Positions 17,311-27,492 of a DNA stretch of 54,781 bases are shown here, piece by piece. Origin of the DNA: a virus; IMG/VR virus record IMGVR_UViG_3300027816_000127, positions 1 through 54,781 of that record; one strand, given 5' to 3'. The notes beneath the pieces are model-generated. The model was not told where the DNA came from. It saw nothing but the letters and a program-made list of their open reading frames with translations, and did not search any database. A program made the translations under genes and the position numbers. Each line of letters starts with the position of its first letter. Position 1 is the stretch's first letter.

Positions 17311-20300
17311 TGGCTAGTACAGTTATGCTCAAAGCTTCGGGACTTCAAACGTCTCCAAATGAGCTTGAGCGTCAAGAAGGTGCATTAATCGAAGCCAAGA
17401 ATGTCATTATTAAAAGAGATGGCATTATTGAGCAGCGTCGTGGATTCAATTTATACGGAACAGCTCTTCCTCAAATTTCTGACAGAGTTAAGCAACTCAC
17501 TACTTACAGAAATCGTATCATTCGTCATTACAATAATAAACTTCAATATGATTCAGATGGTTCTGGTACATTCTTAGAGTTTTCTGGTAATATCATGGAA
17601 ACCCAAGAAGGGCTTAGAATGAAGTTTATCGAATCAAATGGTAACTTCTACTTTACTACTTCAGATGGAATTCAAAAAATTTCAGCAAAAAGTCCAAATG
17701 ATTTCACAAGTGCGGAAGGCTATATTAAGCCAGCCGGAGCTGTAAAGGCTCTAGATTTAACTGGAACCCTACTTTATTCAGCAAACTCACAATCACAGTG
17801 GTTTCCTCAAGATTCTGCTGTAGCTTATCGAGTTCTTTGGGGTTATAAGGATGCTAATAATAATCTTGTTTTAGGTGCTCCATCACAAAGAGAAGTTGTA
17901 AGCAATCCAATGCTTGATCTTTTGTTACAAGATTATATGAGACTTCTCAATGTTTTAGATTCATTCGAGAACTCTCCTTTAACTTCCGCTAGAATTAATG
18001 ATAAGAATTATATCTCAACCTTGGGAGTTAATCTAACATCTACTGCAACTCAATTACAATCGAATCTTGTTGCTTTGACAACAAAAATAGATAACGATAT
18101 TTTATACGCAAACCAGGCTTCCACAGCCCCACTTCAAATGAACTCTGGTGCTGCGGTAATTTCTACTGGAACTTGCACAATAACATTTGCATCTGGTGAT
18201 CCAACTCAGTATTTACAGCCAGGCTCTAAAATTTTCCTGACTGGATTTGCTCCAGCAACTGAGACATTAGATGGCGAACAAACTGTAGTTACTGTAACTT
18301 CTACTACTATCACATTCAATACAACCGCCACTGGTCCAGTTATTCTCTCTTCTGCTACAATTAATTCTGGAGAATATCGAGCTTTAACACAACCGTCTGT
18401 TCCTTCTAGTCCAGCAACAAATGGTCAGCTAGTTGAGATGCAGAATTATATTTCTGAAATTATTTCACTTTTAGCACAAGAGCCAACTACTGTGATTTCT
18501 ACCACAGATCAAGCTCTTATTACTGAACTGGACGTAACAACAACAGCGACCACTCAACTATCTATAACAATTCCACAAGGAATAGACTCAAGTTATTTTT
18601 TCCAGGTTTATAGATCATCAATTGCTCAGGCAACTGGTGCTGCTACTTTTGATGACGTTGTTCCATCCGATGAATTACAGCTTGTTTATGAAGCTTATCC
18701 GACAAATGACGAGATAACCTCTGGAATTGTTGTATTTGAAGATATTACTCCAGATGCTTTTAGAGGGGCAAATCTTTATACAAATGCATCAACTGGTGAA
18801 GGTATTTTACAAGCAAACGATATCCCTCCATTTGCTAAAGATATCAACAGATATCGAAATTCAGTATTTTATGCAAATACTAGAACTAGACATAGATTAG
18901 ATTTAAATCTTCTTGGGGTAACCGAGATGATTAATGATTTTGATAATGGGGATATACCAAAAGTAACAATTGCAAGTTCTAGTGCAAAAAACACCTATGA
19001 ATTTATTTTGGGATTACAGCAAGTTGTAGATGTTACGACTGTTGCCGATGTCGCTAATTCTTTGTCTGGTAAGTATTTTTTAATCAGTTCAACATCTAAA
19101 GATTACTATGTTTGGTTTAATACTGGAGCATCTGGCGATCCAGCTATCGATGAGAGAACTGGGATCGAAGTAAAGATAAGTACAAACGCATCTGCTGTTC
19201 AGGTTGCACAAGCTTTATATAATAAACTATCTACTTACTTATTTGATTTTATTGTAGAAATTGCTTCCAATCTTGTTACGATAAGAAACCTAGAATCTGG
19301 ATATTGCCAAGAGGCTGAACATGGAAATAGTGGATTCATAGTAGATACAATAGTTTCTGGTACTGGAGAAGCAGTTCAGCCAGAAATCACTGAAATTAAG
19401 CCAGTTGCTGGTAATTTGTATGTATCTTCTGGTGCTGCTGACCACTTTTATATTTATTCAGCATTTGACCAAAAAGCATATTATGTTTGGTTTAAAAGAG
19501 CCTCGGCTGTAGACCCTGCTGTACCGGGATTCATTCCAATTGAAATTGAAATAACAGGAACAGAAACTAAAGCAGATGTTGCTACTTTAATTGCTGCTGC
19601 TATGCCAACTGATGTTTTTTCTTGTTCTGTTGATGGAGATAATGTATTTATTACCAATGTTCAATCTGGTAAGTGCCAAGCAGCAAATGAGTTTGTTGCA
19701 AATCATGGATTTAAGGCTATTAGAATACAAGAAGGACTTTTGCAGGTTCTTCTTTCTCCAGTAACGTCTCCAGCACAAGCCGTAGACGAAACTGCTAGAA
19801 GTTTTGTTCGTGTTATAAATAAAAACATGGGCGGAGCTGTCTACGCTTATTACCTTTCTGGTAACTTCGATGTACCAGGAAAAATGAATTTAGAAGCAAG
19901 AGAATTAGATGCTTCTCAACAATTCTACGTTGTTGCGAATAATGATAATACTGGTATTTCATTTAATCCAGACATTGGACCTGAAATTGGTATTTTCAAT
20001 ATTACAGCAGGAGCTTCTCCAGAAATTTCAACAACTGGTGCTCATTTATTAAAAACTGGTGACTTTGTAGTTATGACTGCAACTGATAGTATTCCTTCTG
20101 TTGATGGTCTATATGAGGTTACTGTAACAAGTCCAAGTACCTTTACTATAGAAGGTGTTTATACTATCGTTGGTGGTAGTTCTGGTGCTTTGATTAAAGC
20201 AACAAATGCGGTTTTTTCAGAAAATGAAGAAAAGATAAACAGAGTCTATTATTCAAAATTTAGTCAACCAGATGCTGTTCCTCTTTTGAACTTCTTTGAT

Positions 20301-21953
20301 GTTGGTGCTGCGGATAAAGCTATTCTTAGAATTGTTGCACTTAGAGATTCCCTCTTTGTATTTAAAGAAGACGGGCTATATCGTATTTCTGGTGAGAATG
20401 CTCCTTTTCAGTTAGAGCTATTCGATAACTCTCTAATTGCTATTGCCCCAGATTCTATTGCAGTTTGTAATAACATTATATACGCTTGGACCACACAAGG
20501 AATTCAAAGCCTTTCAGAGGGTGGTTCTAGAATCATTAGTAGAGCAATTGATAATATTATCTTAAGAATTCAGTCATCTAACTTCATTAATTTCAAGACA
20601 GCAACTTGGGGAGTTGGGTACGAATCCGATAATGCTTATATCGTGTTTACTGTAAGTGACGAGGCTGATGAGGATGCAACAATTGCATATCGTTATTCAA
20701 CTCTTACAAATTCATGGACCACCTACGATCTAACAAAGTTGGCTGGTGTTGTAAATCCAGCAGACGATAAGTTATATCTAGCATCTAGCGATGTTCCTTA
20801 TATTGAACAGGAAAGAAAGACTTTTAGTAGGTTGGATTACACAGACCGAGAATTCACAAATGTCATTTCTGCAAATAAGCTTCTCGGAAATACAATAATT
20901 CTACCTTCTGTAACAAATATGTCAGTTGGGGATGTTATTGTTCAAGATCAAACTATTACTATGGAAGAGTTCAACATTCTTCTTAGAAAGCTCGATCTTG
21001 ATACAGGAGTATCTGACTCGGATTATCTGTCCTCCTTGCAATTGGTTGCTGGTGGTAATCCTAGAGTTCAGCTAGAAGCACTTGCAAATAAACTAGATTC
21101 TGATGCCGGAGTTAATTATACTGGATTTTTTAGTGATATTTCTAATAAGTCTGGAGTGATAACTTCTATATCTCAGGCAGATTCAACAGTAATAACATCC
21201 GTAGGTCACGGTCTTTTGACTGGGCGTAAAGTTTTGATTGATAGCTCAGACTCAATTCCTTCAATAAATGGTTCACATATTGTTACAGTAATTGATGCGG
21301 ATACTTTCAGTATTCCAATTCGAGTTACCACAGCAGGAACTACTGGGAACTTTCAAACAGTTAATACAGACTTTGAAGACCTAAAAACTTGTTATAATAA
21401 AATTGTATCAGTTTTAAATACAGATACTGGGGTTTCTTTTAATAACTATAAACAAATCAATAATAATACAATTATGGAAGCTATTATTACTGATATTAAT
21501 AGAATTACAAAGAAAATAACACTGAACTTGTCTTTGCAATTCCTAGTTGGAGAAATTACAGTTCACCAGGCTTTTGAGTCCGCTTTCACTTATAGTCCAT
21601 CAACTTTAGGCGATCCTCTTATGCTTAAGCACATGAGAGAGGCTACTATGATGTTTGAAAGTCGCGCTTTTACTGGCGGAACTCTTTCTTTCTCAACGGA
21701 TTTATTACCAGAATTTCAGCCAGTTCCATTCAAAATGGACGGAAATGGAATCTTTGGACATACTCCTTTTGGTAGTGGGTTCTTTGGTGGAATTGGAAGT
21801 GCAGCACCGATGAGAACTTATATTCCGCGTCAGTGTCAAAGATGTCGATATATGGTCGTCAGATTCAGCCATAAAACAGCCAGGGAAGAATTCCGGGTAA
21901 CTGGGATGTCTCTAACTGGTGAAATAGGTCAGTCAACAAGAGCTTATAGGTAA
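17310..21953 (+). CDS. Tail nozzle (tail tubular B-like) protein
   Basis: This 1,547-residue protein has an N-terminus (ASGLQTSPNELERQEGALIE, NVIIKRDGIIEQRRGF) and C-terminus (RYMVVRFSHKTAREEFRVTG) that fit the nozzle/tail tubular B proteins of podoviruses. It is about twice the T7 gp12 length because of inserted modules. E1-FCCH-like beta units lie near residues 906 and 1289 (HLLKTGDFVVM, HGLLTGRKVLI), with a weaker one near 287. Two YVWF modules near 598 and 722 are related to the first gene of the window. It should form the distal end of the tail tube. Confidence 0.75.
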   Translation: MASTVMLKASGLQTSPNELERQEGALIEAKNVIIKRDGIIEQRRGFNLYGTALPQISDRVKQLTTYRNRIIRHYNNKLQYDSDGSGTFLEFSGNIMETQEGLRMKFIESNGNFYFTTSDGIQKISAKSPNDFTSAEGYIKPAGAVKALDLTGTLLYSANSQSQWFPQDSAVAYRVLWGYKDANNNLVLGAPSQREVVSNPMLDLLLQDYMRLLNVLDSFENSPLTSARINDKNYISTLGVNLTSTATQLQSNLVALTTKIDNDILYANQASTAPLQMNSGAAVISTGTCTITFASGDPTQYLQPGSKIFLTGFAPATETLDGEQTVVTVTSTTITFNTTATGPVILSSATINSGEYRALTQPSVPSSPATNGQLVEMQNYISEIISLLAQEPTTVISTTDQALITELDVTTTATTQLSITIPQGIDSSYFFQVYRSSIAQATGAATFDDVVPSDELQLVYEAYPTNDEITSGIVVFEDITPDAFRGANLYTNASTGEGILQANDIPPFAKDINRYRNSVFYANTRTRHRLDLNLLGVTEMINDFDNGDIPKVTIASSSAKNTYEFILGLQQVVDVTTVADVANSLSGKYFLISSTSKDYYVWFNTGASGDPAIDERTGIEVKISTNASAVQVAQALYNKLSTYLFDFIVEIASNLVTIRNLESGYCQEAEHGNSGFIVDTIVSGTGEAVQPEITEIKPVAGNLYVSSGAADHFYIYSAFDQKAYYVWFKRASAVDPAVPGFIPIEIEITGTETKADVATLIAAAMPTDVFSCSVDGDNVFITNVQSGKCQAANEFVANHGFKAIRIQEGLLQVLLSPVTSPAQAVDETARSFVRVINKNMGGAVYAYYLSGNFDVPGKMNLEARELDASQQFYVVANNDNTGISFNPDIGPEIGIFNITAGASPEISTTGAHLLKTGDFVVMTATDSIPSVDGLYEVTVTSPSTFTIEGVYTIVGGSSGALIKATNAVFSENEEKINRVYYSKFSQPDAVPLLNFFDVGAADKAILRIVALRDSLFVFKEDGLYRISGENAPFQLELFDNSLIAIAPDSIAVCNNIIYAWTTQGIQSLSEGGSRIISRAIDNIILRIQSSNFINFKTATWGVGYESDNAYIVFTVSDEADEDATIAYRYSTLTNSWTTYDLTKLAGVVNPADDKLYLASSDVPYIEQERKTFSRLDYTDREFTNVISANKLLGNTIILPSVTNMSVGDVIVQDQTITMEEFNILLRKLDLDTGVSDSDYLSSLQLVAGGNPRVQLEALANKLDSDAGVNYTGFFSDISNKSGVITSISQADSTVITSVGHGLLTGRKVLIDSSDSIPSINGSHIVTVIDADTFSIPIRVTTAGTTGNFQTVNTDFEDLKTCYNKIVSVLNTDTGVSFNNYKQINNNTIMEAIITDINRITKKITLNLSLQFLVGEITVHQAFESAFTYSPSTLGDPLMLKHMREATMMFESRAFTGGTLSFSTDLLPEFQPVPFKMDGNGIFGHTPFGSGFFGGIGSAAPMRTYIPRQCQRCRYMVVRFSHKTAREEFRVTGMSLTGEIGQSTRAYR

Positions 21954-21956
21954 TAT

Positions 21957-22370
21957 ATGCCACGTCTATCTAGCTATAAACGTATTGTTACAAATGACTA
22001 TAAAGAGGAAGATAGGGAGCTAGTTGACCAGCTTTCTGGCTCGGTCAATGACTCTTTTAATGCTCTTTATTTCGCAGTAAATGGTCGTTTGAGTCTTTCA
22101 GAGAATATATTTTGTACAGTGAAGGATGTGGAAGTTACTGTAAATTCTTCTGGAGTTCCGACTTTTACAACATCTTTTGGGCTAAACAGTAGCTATTTGG
22201 TGATTGGTTGTCAAGTTATAAAGGTTGATAATCTAACAAATTCATCTAGTTATCCAACTGGTCAGCCATTTATAACATTTGTTCAGAATGGAAATAGCGT
22301 AATTATTAATCATATCAGTAACTTACAACCTAATAATAGGTATTTAGTGCGAATTGTCGCATATGGCTAA
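21957..22370 (+). CDS. Small tail-associated hypothetical protein
   Basis: This 137-residue protein lies three bases after the nozzle stop. The N-terminal part is helical (EEDRELVDQLSGSVNDSFNA) and the rest is a single beta domain ending NNRYLVRIVAYG. Position and composition suggest a minor tail protein. No family is recognised. Confidence 0.6.
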   Translation: MPRLSSYKRIVTNDYKEEDRELVDQLSGSVNDSFNALYFAVNGRLSLSENIFCTVKDVEVTVNSSGVPTFTTSFGLNSSYLVIGCQVIKVDNLTNSSSYPTGQPFITFVQNGNSVIINHISNLQPNNRYLVRIVAYG

Positions 22371-22411
22371 TTAACAACTATTAGATGATATTATTATCTT
22401 TTTGAGGATTT
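22371..22411 (+). promoter_or_regulatory. Intergenic region with partial TTAACAACT motif and AT hairpin
   Basis: TTAACAACTATTAG begins just after the stop. AGATGATATTATTATCT (22382-22398) then forms an AT-only imperfect hairpin followed by TTTT. It could be a weak terminator or a processing site. GAGGATTT then serves the ATG at 22412. Confidence 0.3.
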
Positions 22412-24910
22412 ATGGCTTTAATACCCCCACAAGGACAGCAACAAGAGCAGGAAGAAGATCAGAATCAACCGAAGATTCTCAATACTGCCGTTCCTAAAGG
22501 AACAGGCTTCACTAATTTGAATAGAGTCATGCAAGCCAACCGTTCAAATAGACTTGGTTCTACCCTTGCCGGTGGTGTAGCAGGAGCTGCCCAGCAGTTT
22601 AAGGGTGGATTGCAGGGTTCACAACAAAGATTCTTACAAGAGGCAAATAGAGCTAGACTTGATACTCCAGAGGCAGCAGCTAAAAGAGCTGAAGTTTTAG
22701 GTCGTTTTGATGATAGTAATGTTCAAGTCGATGAGTCTAAATTCCAGGTTAGTAGTGGTTTGCAGCAAAAATATGCTTCTCAGCGATCTACCTTAGAAGA
22801 ACAAAGACAGAAAGCACAAGATTTCCTTTCACAAAATAAGGCTCTAATTGAGCAAAGAATTGCACAAGATCAAGCAGCTATCGATGATTTAAGAAAAAAG
22901 TACGAAGCGGCTAAGCAGAATCAGAGAGAAGTTCGTACGCCCGGTACTAACCAGTTACTTAGTATGGTGACTGGTGCTCAGTTTAAAAGAGATTTAAGTG
23001 CAAGAGAAGCGTCTTTGGCTTCCCTCAGAGGAACATTGGGTGCAATTACTGGAACAACCGCAGCACAAGAAAAAGATATTGTTGATAGACTTGCGGCAGT
23101 TGAAAAAGATTATGGAAGAATGACCGAAGCTGAAAAGCAAGCTTTCATTCAATCAGAAAGAGATAGAATTGTTGCCGAAAATCTTCCATCTGCAGAAGAG
23201 ATGGAGAAATTTAGAAGATATCAAACTGGTGCATACACTGGTCCTAAAGAACTCCAAGATTTTCAAGCTTTAATTGGACAAGCTCAAGAAACTGAACAGC
23301 TCGGTCAATTGGCTCGTTCTACTGGCGGAAGAGAGGAACTTCTTAAACGCTTTGTAGGTGGTCGAGAATATACTCAAGGTCAGCGTGGCTTAGATACTGC
23401 AATTCTAGGTCAGGATCGTTCAAATCAATTATCTCAAGCTTCTAAGCAAACTCTCGGTGCTGAACGTCAAACAAATCTAGCTAATAGACTTGCTTCTGCT
23501 CAAGCTCAAGATTTTGTAAATAAAGCTCGTGCTTTTGGTCAGGAAACAACTTCAATGATCGATAAGGCTAAAGAGCCTTTGATGGGTAGAGTTTCTGAGC
23601 AATTGAAATCAATGCAACAAAGTGAAGAACAAAGAGCTAAAGATTTAACTCAGATTCAAGGAATCCTTCGCGGAGAAGGACAATATTCAAATCTTGATTC
23701 AATGTCAAGAACAGGTCTTGCTTTACAGTTAGCAGCAGATGCTGGCTACCTTAGTAATGAAGAAGCTCGCGGATTGCTTTCTCAAGGTGGGATTGTTCGC
23801 CGTGCTCAAAACCTCGGAGCTGATATAAATGCTCTACTTGCTGAAAGATTCCAAAATACTGCCGGTGTTGGATTAAATGAACAAGCTGCTGCGACTTCAG
23901 ATCAAGAAGCTCGTTTAAGAGCTCTCGACAGACTTGCAGGAAGAGTTGGAACAGATGTTGCTTTCTCTGGTCCAGAAACTTATCAAGCTGGAAGACTTGG
24001 ACTCAATTTCGATAGTTTAGCACAAGAAATTGCTAGACAAGAACAAGCAAAAATGCAACAGGATGCTGGGTTTGCACAAAGAATGGAGCAACAGAAATTA
24101 ACTCCGCTTCAGCAGATTCTCGGAGGTGCATTGACTACTGGCAGTGCGATTCAAGGTAGTACTGCTGGTGATGTTTTAACTGGTGCTGCTTTGTATGGTG
24201 GAGCTAGTAGTGCTTTGGGTGGCTTGGGTCTGGGTGCTGGTGGTGGAGCTGGCTTAACTGCTAGTGGAGCAATGGCTGGAGCAGCCCCTTATGCGCTTGC
24301 TGCTATGCTTGCTTCTGATCTTTTAACTGGAGGAGATGCAACGGCACAAGCAGTAGAAGGTGCAACTATGGCTGGAACTGGTGTTGCTAGATTAGGAAAT
24401 GAAGGTCAAATGAAAATCATGGATGAATTGATTAAACTTGGTGGAAGTAATGACGCTACTAAGAATTTGAGAAGATTAAACGAGTTCTATGGTCAATCTA
24501 TTGGTAAAGGGATTGGTGAGGTTTCACAAAATGCAATGACCACTGCTCAAGGTTTGCGTGATCTAACGCAATCTGGTAAAATTGACCAAGCTATCGCAAA
24601 GCTTTCGGGATATGATAACGCAGTTAGAGCTGTCCGGAATGTCGGAAAGTCAGTTTCTACTGCTCTTTTTGGTGGTAAGACTGGTAACTGGGCAACTCGA
24701 GATTACAATACCACAGATGTTGAAACTGGTAAGAGAGTAAAGATTGGTTCTTTTGCTAATAGATCATCCGATGAAATTATGCGCCAAATTCTTGGTAGAC
24801 AGGTTCAAATGTCTGCTGCCAGGGGTAAAGGTGGAAATGAGGGTGCTAAGATGGTGAACGAGCTTCTAAAGTATTATAATGCCGCGTTAAAACGCGAAGG
24901 TAAAGCTTAA
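22412..24910 (+). CDS. Large internal virion / ejection-type protein
   Basis: This 832-residue protein is rich in Gln, Ala and Glu. Long coiled coils lie at about residues 110-270 and 330-420. A Gly/Ala-rich hydrophobic stretch (about 575-650, GGASSALGGLGLGAGGGAG) follows, then a basic C-terminus. Coiled coil plus a membrane-active Gly/Ala region is typical of proteins ejected with podovirus DNA. No lytic transglycosylase motif is visible. It is first of four such genes in a row. Confidence 0.55.
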   Translation: MALIPPQGQQQEQEEDQNQPKILNTAVPKGTGFTNLNRVMQANRSNRLGSTLAGGVAGAAQQFKGGLQGSQQRFLQEANRARLDTPEAAAKRAEVLGRFDDSNVQVDESKFQVSSGLQQKYASQRSTLEEQRQKAQDFLSQNKALIEQRIAQDQAAIDDLRKKYEAAKQNQREVRTPGTNQLLSMVTGAQFKRDLSAREASLASLRGTLGAITGTTAAQEKDIVDRLAAVEKDYGRMTEAEKQAFIQSERDRIVAENLPSAEEMEKFRRYQTGAYTGPKELQDFQALIGQAQETEQLGQLARSTGGREELLKRFVGGREYTQGQRGLDTAILGQDRSNQLSQASKQTLGAERQTNLANRLASAQAQDFVNKARAFGQETTSMIDKAKEPLMGRVSEQLKSMQQSEEQRAKDLTQIQGILRGEGQYSNLDSMSRTGLALQLAADAGYLSNEEARGLLSQGGIVRRAQNLGADINALLAERFQNTAGVGLNEQAAATSDQEARLRALDRLAGRVGTDVAFSGPETYQAGRLGLNFDSLAQEIARQEQAKMQQDAGFAQRMEQQKLTPLQQILGGALTTGSAIQGSTAGDVLTGAALYGGASSALGGLGLGAGGGAGLTASGAMAGAAPYALAAMLASDLLTGGDATAQAVEGATMAGTGVARLGNEGQMKIMDELIKLGGSNDATKNLRRLNEFYGQSIGKGIGEVSQNAMTTAQGLRDLTQSGKIDQAIAKLSGYDNAVRAVRNVGKSVSTALFGGKTGNWATRDYNTTDVETGKRVKIGSFANRSSDEIMRQILGRQVQMSAARGKGGNEGAKMVNELLKYYNAALKREGKA

Positions 24911-24928
24911 CAACTTATATAGAAACGG
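24908..24928 (+). promoter_or_regulatory. Intergenic TTAACAACTTA motif, copy 2
   Basis: TTAACAACTTATATAGAAAC, followed by GGAGATAT (ribosome site), lies before the gene at 24938. It matches the copy at 15678-15699 in 17 of about 20 positions, allowing one gap. Confidence 0.4.
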
Positions 24929-24937
24929 AGATATATA

Positions 24938-25930
24938 ATGGCGTGGGGTATGATCGCAGCTTCAGTAGCTGCACCGATTATTGGAGGGTTAGTAGGCAAT
25001 ATAGCTGCCCAGGGAGATCGCGATAAACAGCGTTCTGCAATGAAGGCTGCTTTAGCCGAGCTTAATCGCCTTGGCACTCCTCCTGATCTATCTAAAGAAA
25101 TTTTATTGCAAGAACTTCAGCGTCAGGGTGTTTATACGCCACAGATGGAAGAAGAGATTGCTGTAGCTGAGTCTGAACTTGCTCAGGTAAAAGAAGACCC
25201 GGCTCTTAGAGAGGCTGGCATATCTGCTCTCCGTATGATGCAACAGCGAGCTAAAACTGGCTTGTCTGCAGAAGATCGTGCTGCTTTAAATCAGGTTCGT
25301 CAAGAAGTTCAAAGAGACGCAGAAGCTAAGCGTCAGCAAATTCTACAACAAATGCAGTCTCGTGGTATGGCTGGTTCTGGTCAAGAGCTCGCCATGCAAT
25401 TACAGGCTGCTCAGGGTACAGCAGATCAGGCTGCAGCTGGATCGGATCAATTAATGGCTCAGGCTCAACAAAGAGCTTTGGCTGCATTAGGTCAGTCTTC
25501 TGATATGGCTGCAAATATGCGCAGACAAGATTTTGACGTTGAGTCGGCTCGAGCTAGAGCATTGGATGAAAGAAATCGTTTTCTGGCTGAAAATTCAACG
25601 TCAAGACAAACTCGAAATGTTACAGCAATGAATCAGGCTCAAAGAGCTAATCTAGAAGAACAACAGAGAATTGCTGATTACAATACTCAGTTAAAGAATC
25701 AGGAAAAGCTTCGTCAAGCACAGGCTCAAAGAGATTTCTTCCAAGATAAGCTTGGTTTGGCTAGAGCTAAATCTGGAGCACTTTCAGGTCAAGCTGATTT
25801 TTACGGACAACAAGCACAACAAACCACTCAGCAATATGCTGGTATGGGTTCTGCGATTGGTGGCGGTATCACTGCTTATGGTCAACAACAACAGAGTAAT
25901 AAACTATTAGACCTTCTCGCTAAGAAGTAA
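24938..25930 (+). CDS. Internal virion-type protein with N-terminal hydrophobic segment
   Basis: This 330-residue protein starts with a hydrophobic segment (MIAASVAAPIIGGLVGNIAA). A long Gln/Ala-rich helical region (about 35-290) and a GlyGln-rich tail follow. It resembles the internal core or ejection proteins of short-tailed phages in composition. No enzyme motif is seen. It lies between two similar genes and is probably translated with them. Confidence 0.55.
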   Translation: MAWGMIAASVAAPIIGGLVGNIAAQGDRDKQRSAMKAALAELNRLGTPPDLSKEILLQELQRQGVYTPQMEEEIAVAESELAQVKEDPALREAGISALRMMQQRAKTGLSAEDRAALNQVRQEVQRDAEAKRQQILQQMQSRGMAGSGQELAMQLQAAQGTADQAAAGSDQLMAQAQQRALAALGQSSDMAANMRRQDFDVESARARALDERNRFLAENSTSRQTRNVTAMNQAQRANLEEQQRIADYNTQLKNQEKLRQAQAQRDFFQDKLGLARAKSGALSGQADFYGQQAQQTTQQYAGMGSAIGGGITAYGQQQQSNKLLDLLAKK

Positions 25931-25938
25931 GGATAAGT

Positions 25939-27492
25939 ATGGATTTTGGTAAATTTCTTCGTCTAATTGGAAAGCAATCAGATGAGCTAGTTCCAGCCGC
26001 AACAAGACAAGTTGACGAGTTAGCAGAGGAAGCATTACCTGCTACTAGAAAGTCAACAATTCCAACAGAGGTTGGACCTGAAGTAATTGGTGAAGGTCAA
26101 AGCCGTGCCACCAAACAAGCGGCTGATGCAATAGATGCTGAGTTTACTGAAATTACACCGACTACTGGGATGGAAGATATGACATTCCTTAATCGTATTG
26201 ATCCTAGATTGGTAAATGCAGCTAAAGCTTTTGGTAAAGGCGGGGCTGTAGGAGCCGGTGCTGGTTATTTAGCCAGTGAAATTTTCCCTCCTGGAGAAGA
26301 AGAACAAGTTCAAATTCCATTTAGACCAGAAGAAAAAAAGATGGAACAGCCAACACAAGCTTCTGTTCCTGAACAAAAGGCAGCTGCTCCTCAGCCTATT
26401 TCACCGACACAAAGAAAAGTTTCTGTAGATGTTGCTGAAAAAGTTCAACAAGCTACTCCTGAACAGGCAGAATCTGATTTTTTAAATGCTTTGATGGCTG
26501 GTCAGAGAGCAACAATCGACAATCAATTTTCCAATGCTCTTCTTAGAGCAGCAACTCAAGCCGGTGCAGCTATCGCTGGTTCTGGTGCTAGAGCTGATTA
26601 CAACGTGGTCGATGCTCTTGATAAAACAGTAAGCCAGCCTGAGCAAATTGCTAAAACTGCAGTTGATGCAAAAAAAGCACAACAATCATTTGATAAGACT
26701 CGTCTTGAGCTACAAGATGAAGCCAAGCTTCGTGATCCAAATTCCAGTGCCTCAAAAATGGCTAAGAGAATCCTTAGTAAGTATGGACTAAATGTAAATA
26801 CAGCAAAAGAAGCTCAGGATGCTGGAATTAATATCCAGAATATCCTTTTACAGGAAATGGCTTCTCAAAGAGCAAAAGAGCTTGCTGAGATTCAATCAGG
26901 AAAGTCTGTCTCTAAAAAAACAACTGACTTTGTAAAGGGTGCTCAAAAGGCTCTTCTTAAGCCATACCAGGAGTTTCAGAAAGTAGATAATGCGTATAAA
27001 TCATTGCAAACATTTGCCGATGATACAAAAATGCAAGCCGGTCCAAAAGATGTAGCAATGCTTTATGATTTCATTAAAACCCTTGACCCTGGTTCTGTAG
27101 TTAGAGAGGGTGAAATTGCATTAACTAGACAAGGTATGTCTCAATTAGAAGCTTTGGGATTAAAAATCAATAGAATCACTAAATCTGATTTGTTGACTCC
27201 TGAATTCCGTCAGGGTATTGCTCAAATTGCAAAAGCTAAGAGAGATCAAGCATTTGAAGCTTATAACCAGATTAGACAGCCTTATATACAAGAGGCGGAA
27301 TCTGTTGGGCTAAAACCAGAAGATTTCGATCGCTTTGATTACGGAGCTGGGGCAAAAACAGAAACTCCAGAGCCAGCTGGAAAAAAGACAGTAAAATTAG
27401 GTTCTTCAAAGAAACCTGGAACTATAGTAACAACTAAGAGTGGTAAATCGTATCGTGTAAACGAAGATGGAATGACCGCCACGGAGTTATAA
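25939..27492 (+). CDS. Internal virion-type protein
   Basis: This 517-residue protein is mostly helical. It has a short Gly/Ala-rich hydrophobic segment (AFGKGGAVGAGAGYLASEIF, about 95-114), long coiled regions and a Lys/Gly-rich C-terminal tail (KSGKSYRVNEDG). It ends in a TAATG overlap with the next gene. Probable ejection or core protein by context and composition. Confidence 0.5.
   Translation: MDFGKFLRLIGKQSDELVPAATRQVDELAEEALPATRKSTIPTEVGPEVIGEGQSRATKQAADAIDAEFTEITPTTGMEDMTFLNRIDPRLVNAAKAFGKGGAVGAGAGYLASEIFPPGEEEQVQIPFRPEEKKMEQPTQASVPEQKAAAPQPISPTQRKVSVDVAEKVQQATPEQAESDFLNALMAGQRATIDNQFSNALLRAATQAGAAIAGSGARADYNVVDALDKTVSQPEQIAKTAVDAKKAQQSFDKTRLELQDEAKLRDPNSSASKMAKRILSKYGLNVNTAKEAQDAGINIQNILLQEMASQRAKELAEIQSGKSVSKKTTDFVKGAQKALLKPYQEFQKVDNAYKSLQTFADDTKMQAGPKDVAMLYDFIKTLDPGSVVREGEIALTRQGMSQLEALGLKINRITKSDLLTPEFRQGIAQIAKAKRDQAFEAYNQIRQPYIQEAESVGLKPEDFDRFDYGAGAKTETPEPAGKKTVKLGSSKKPGTIVTTKSGKSYRVNEDGMTATEL

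Noticed and set aside
22380-22402. AT-only hairpin plus T run after 22370 as a firm terminator
   Set aside because: The stem has no G-C core and one mismatch, so it is noted only as a possible weak signal.
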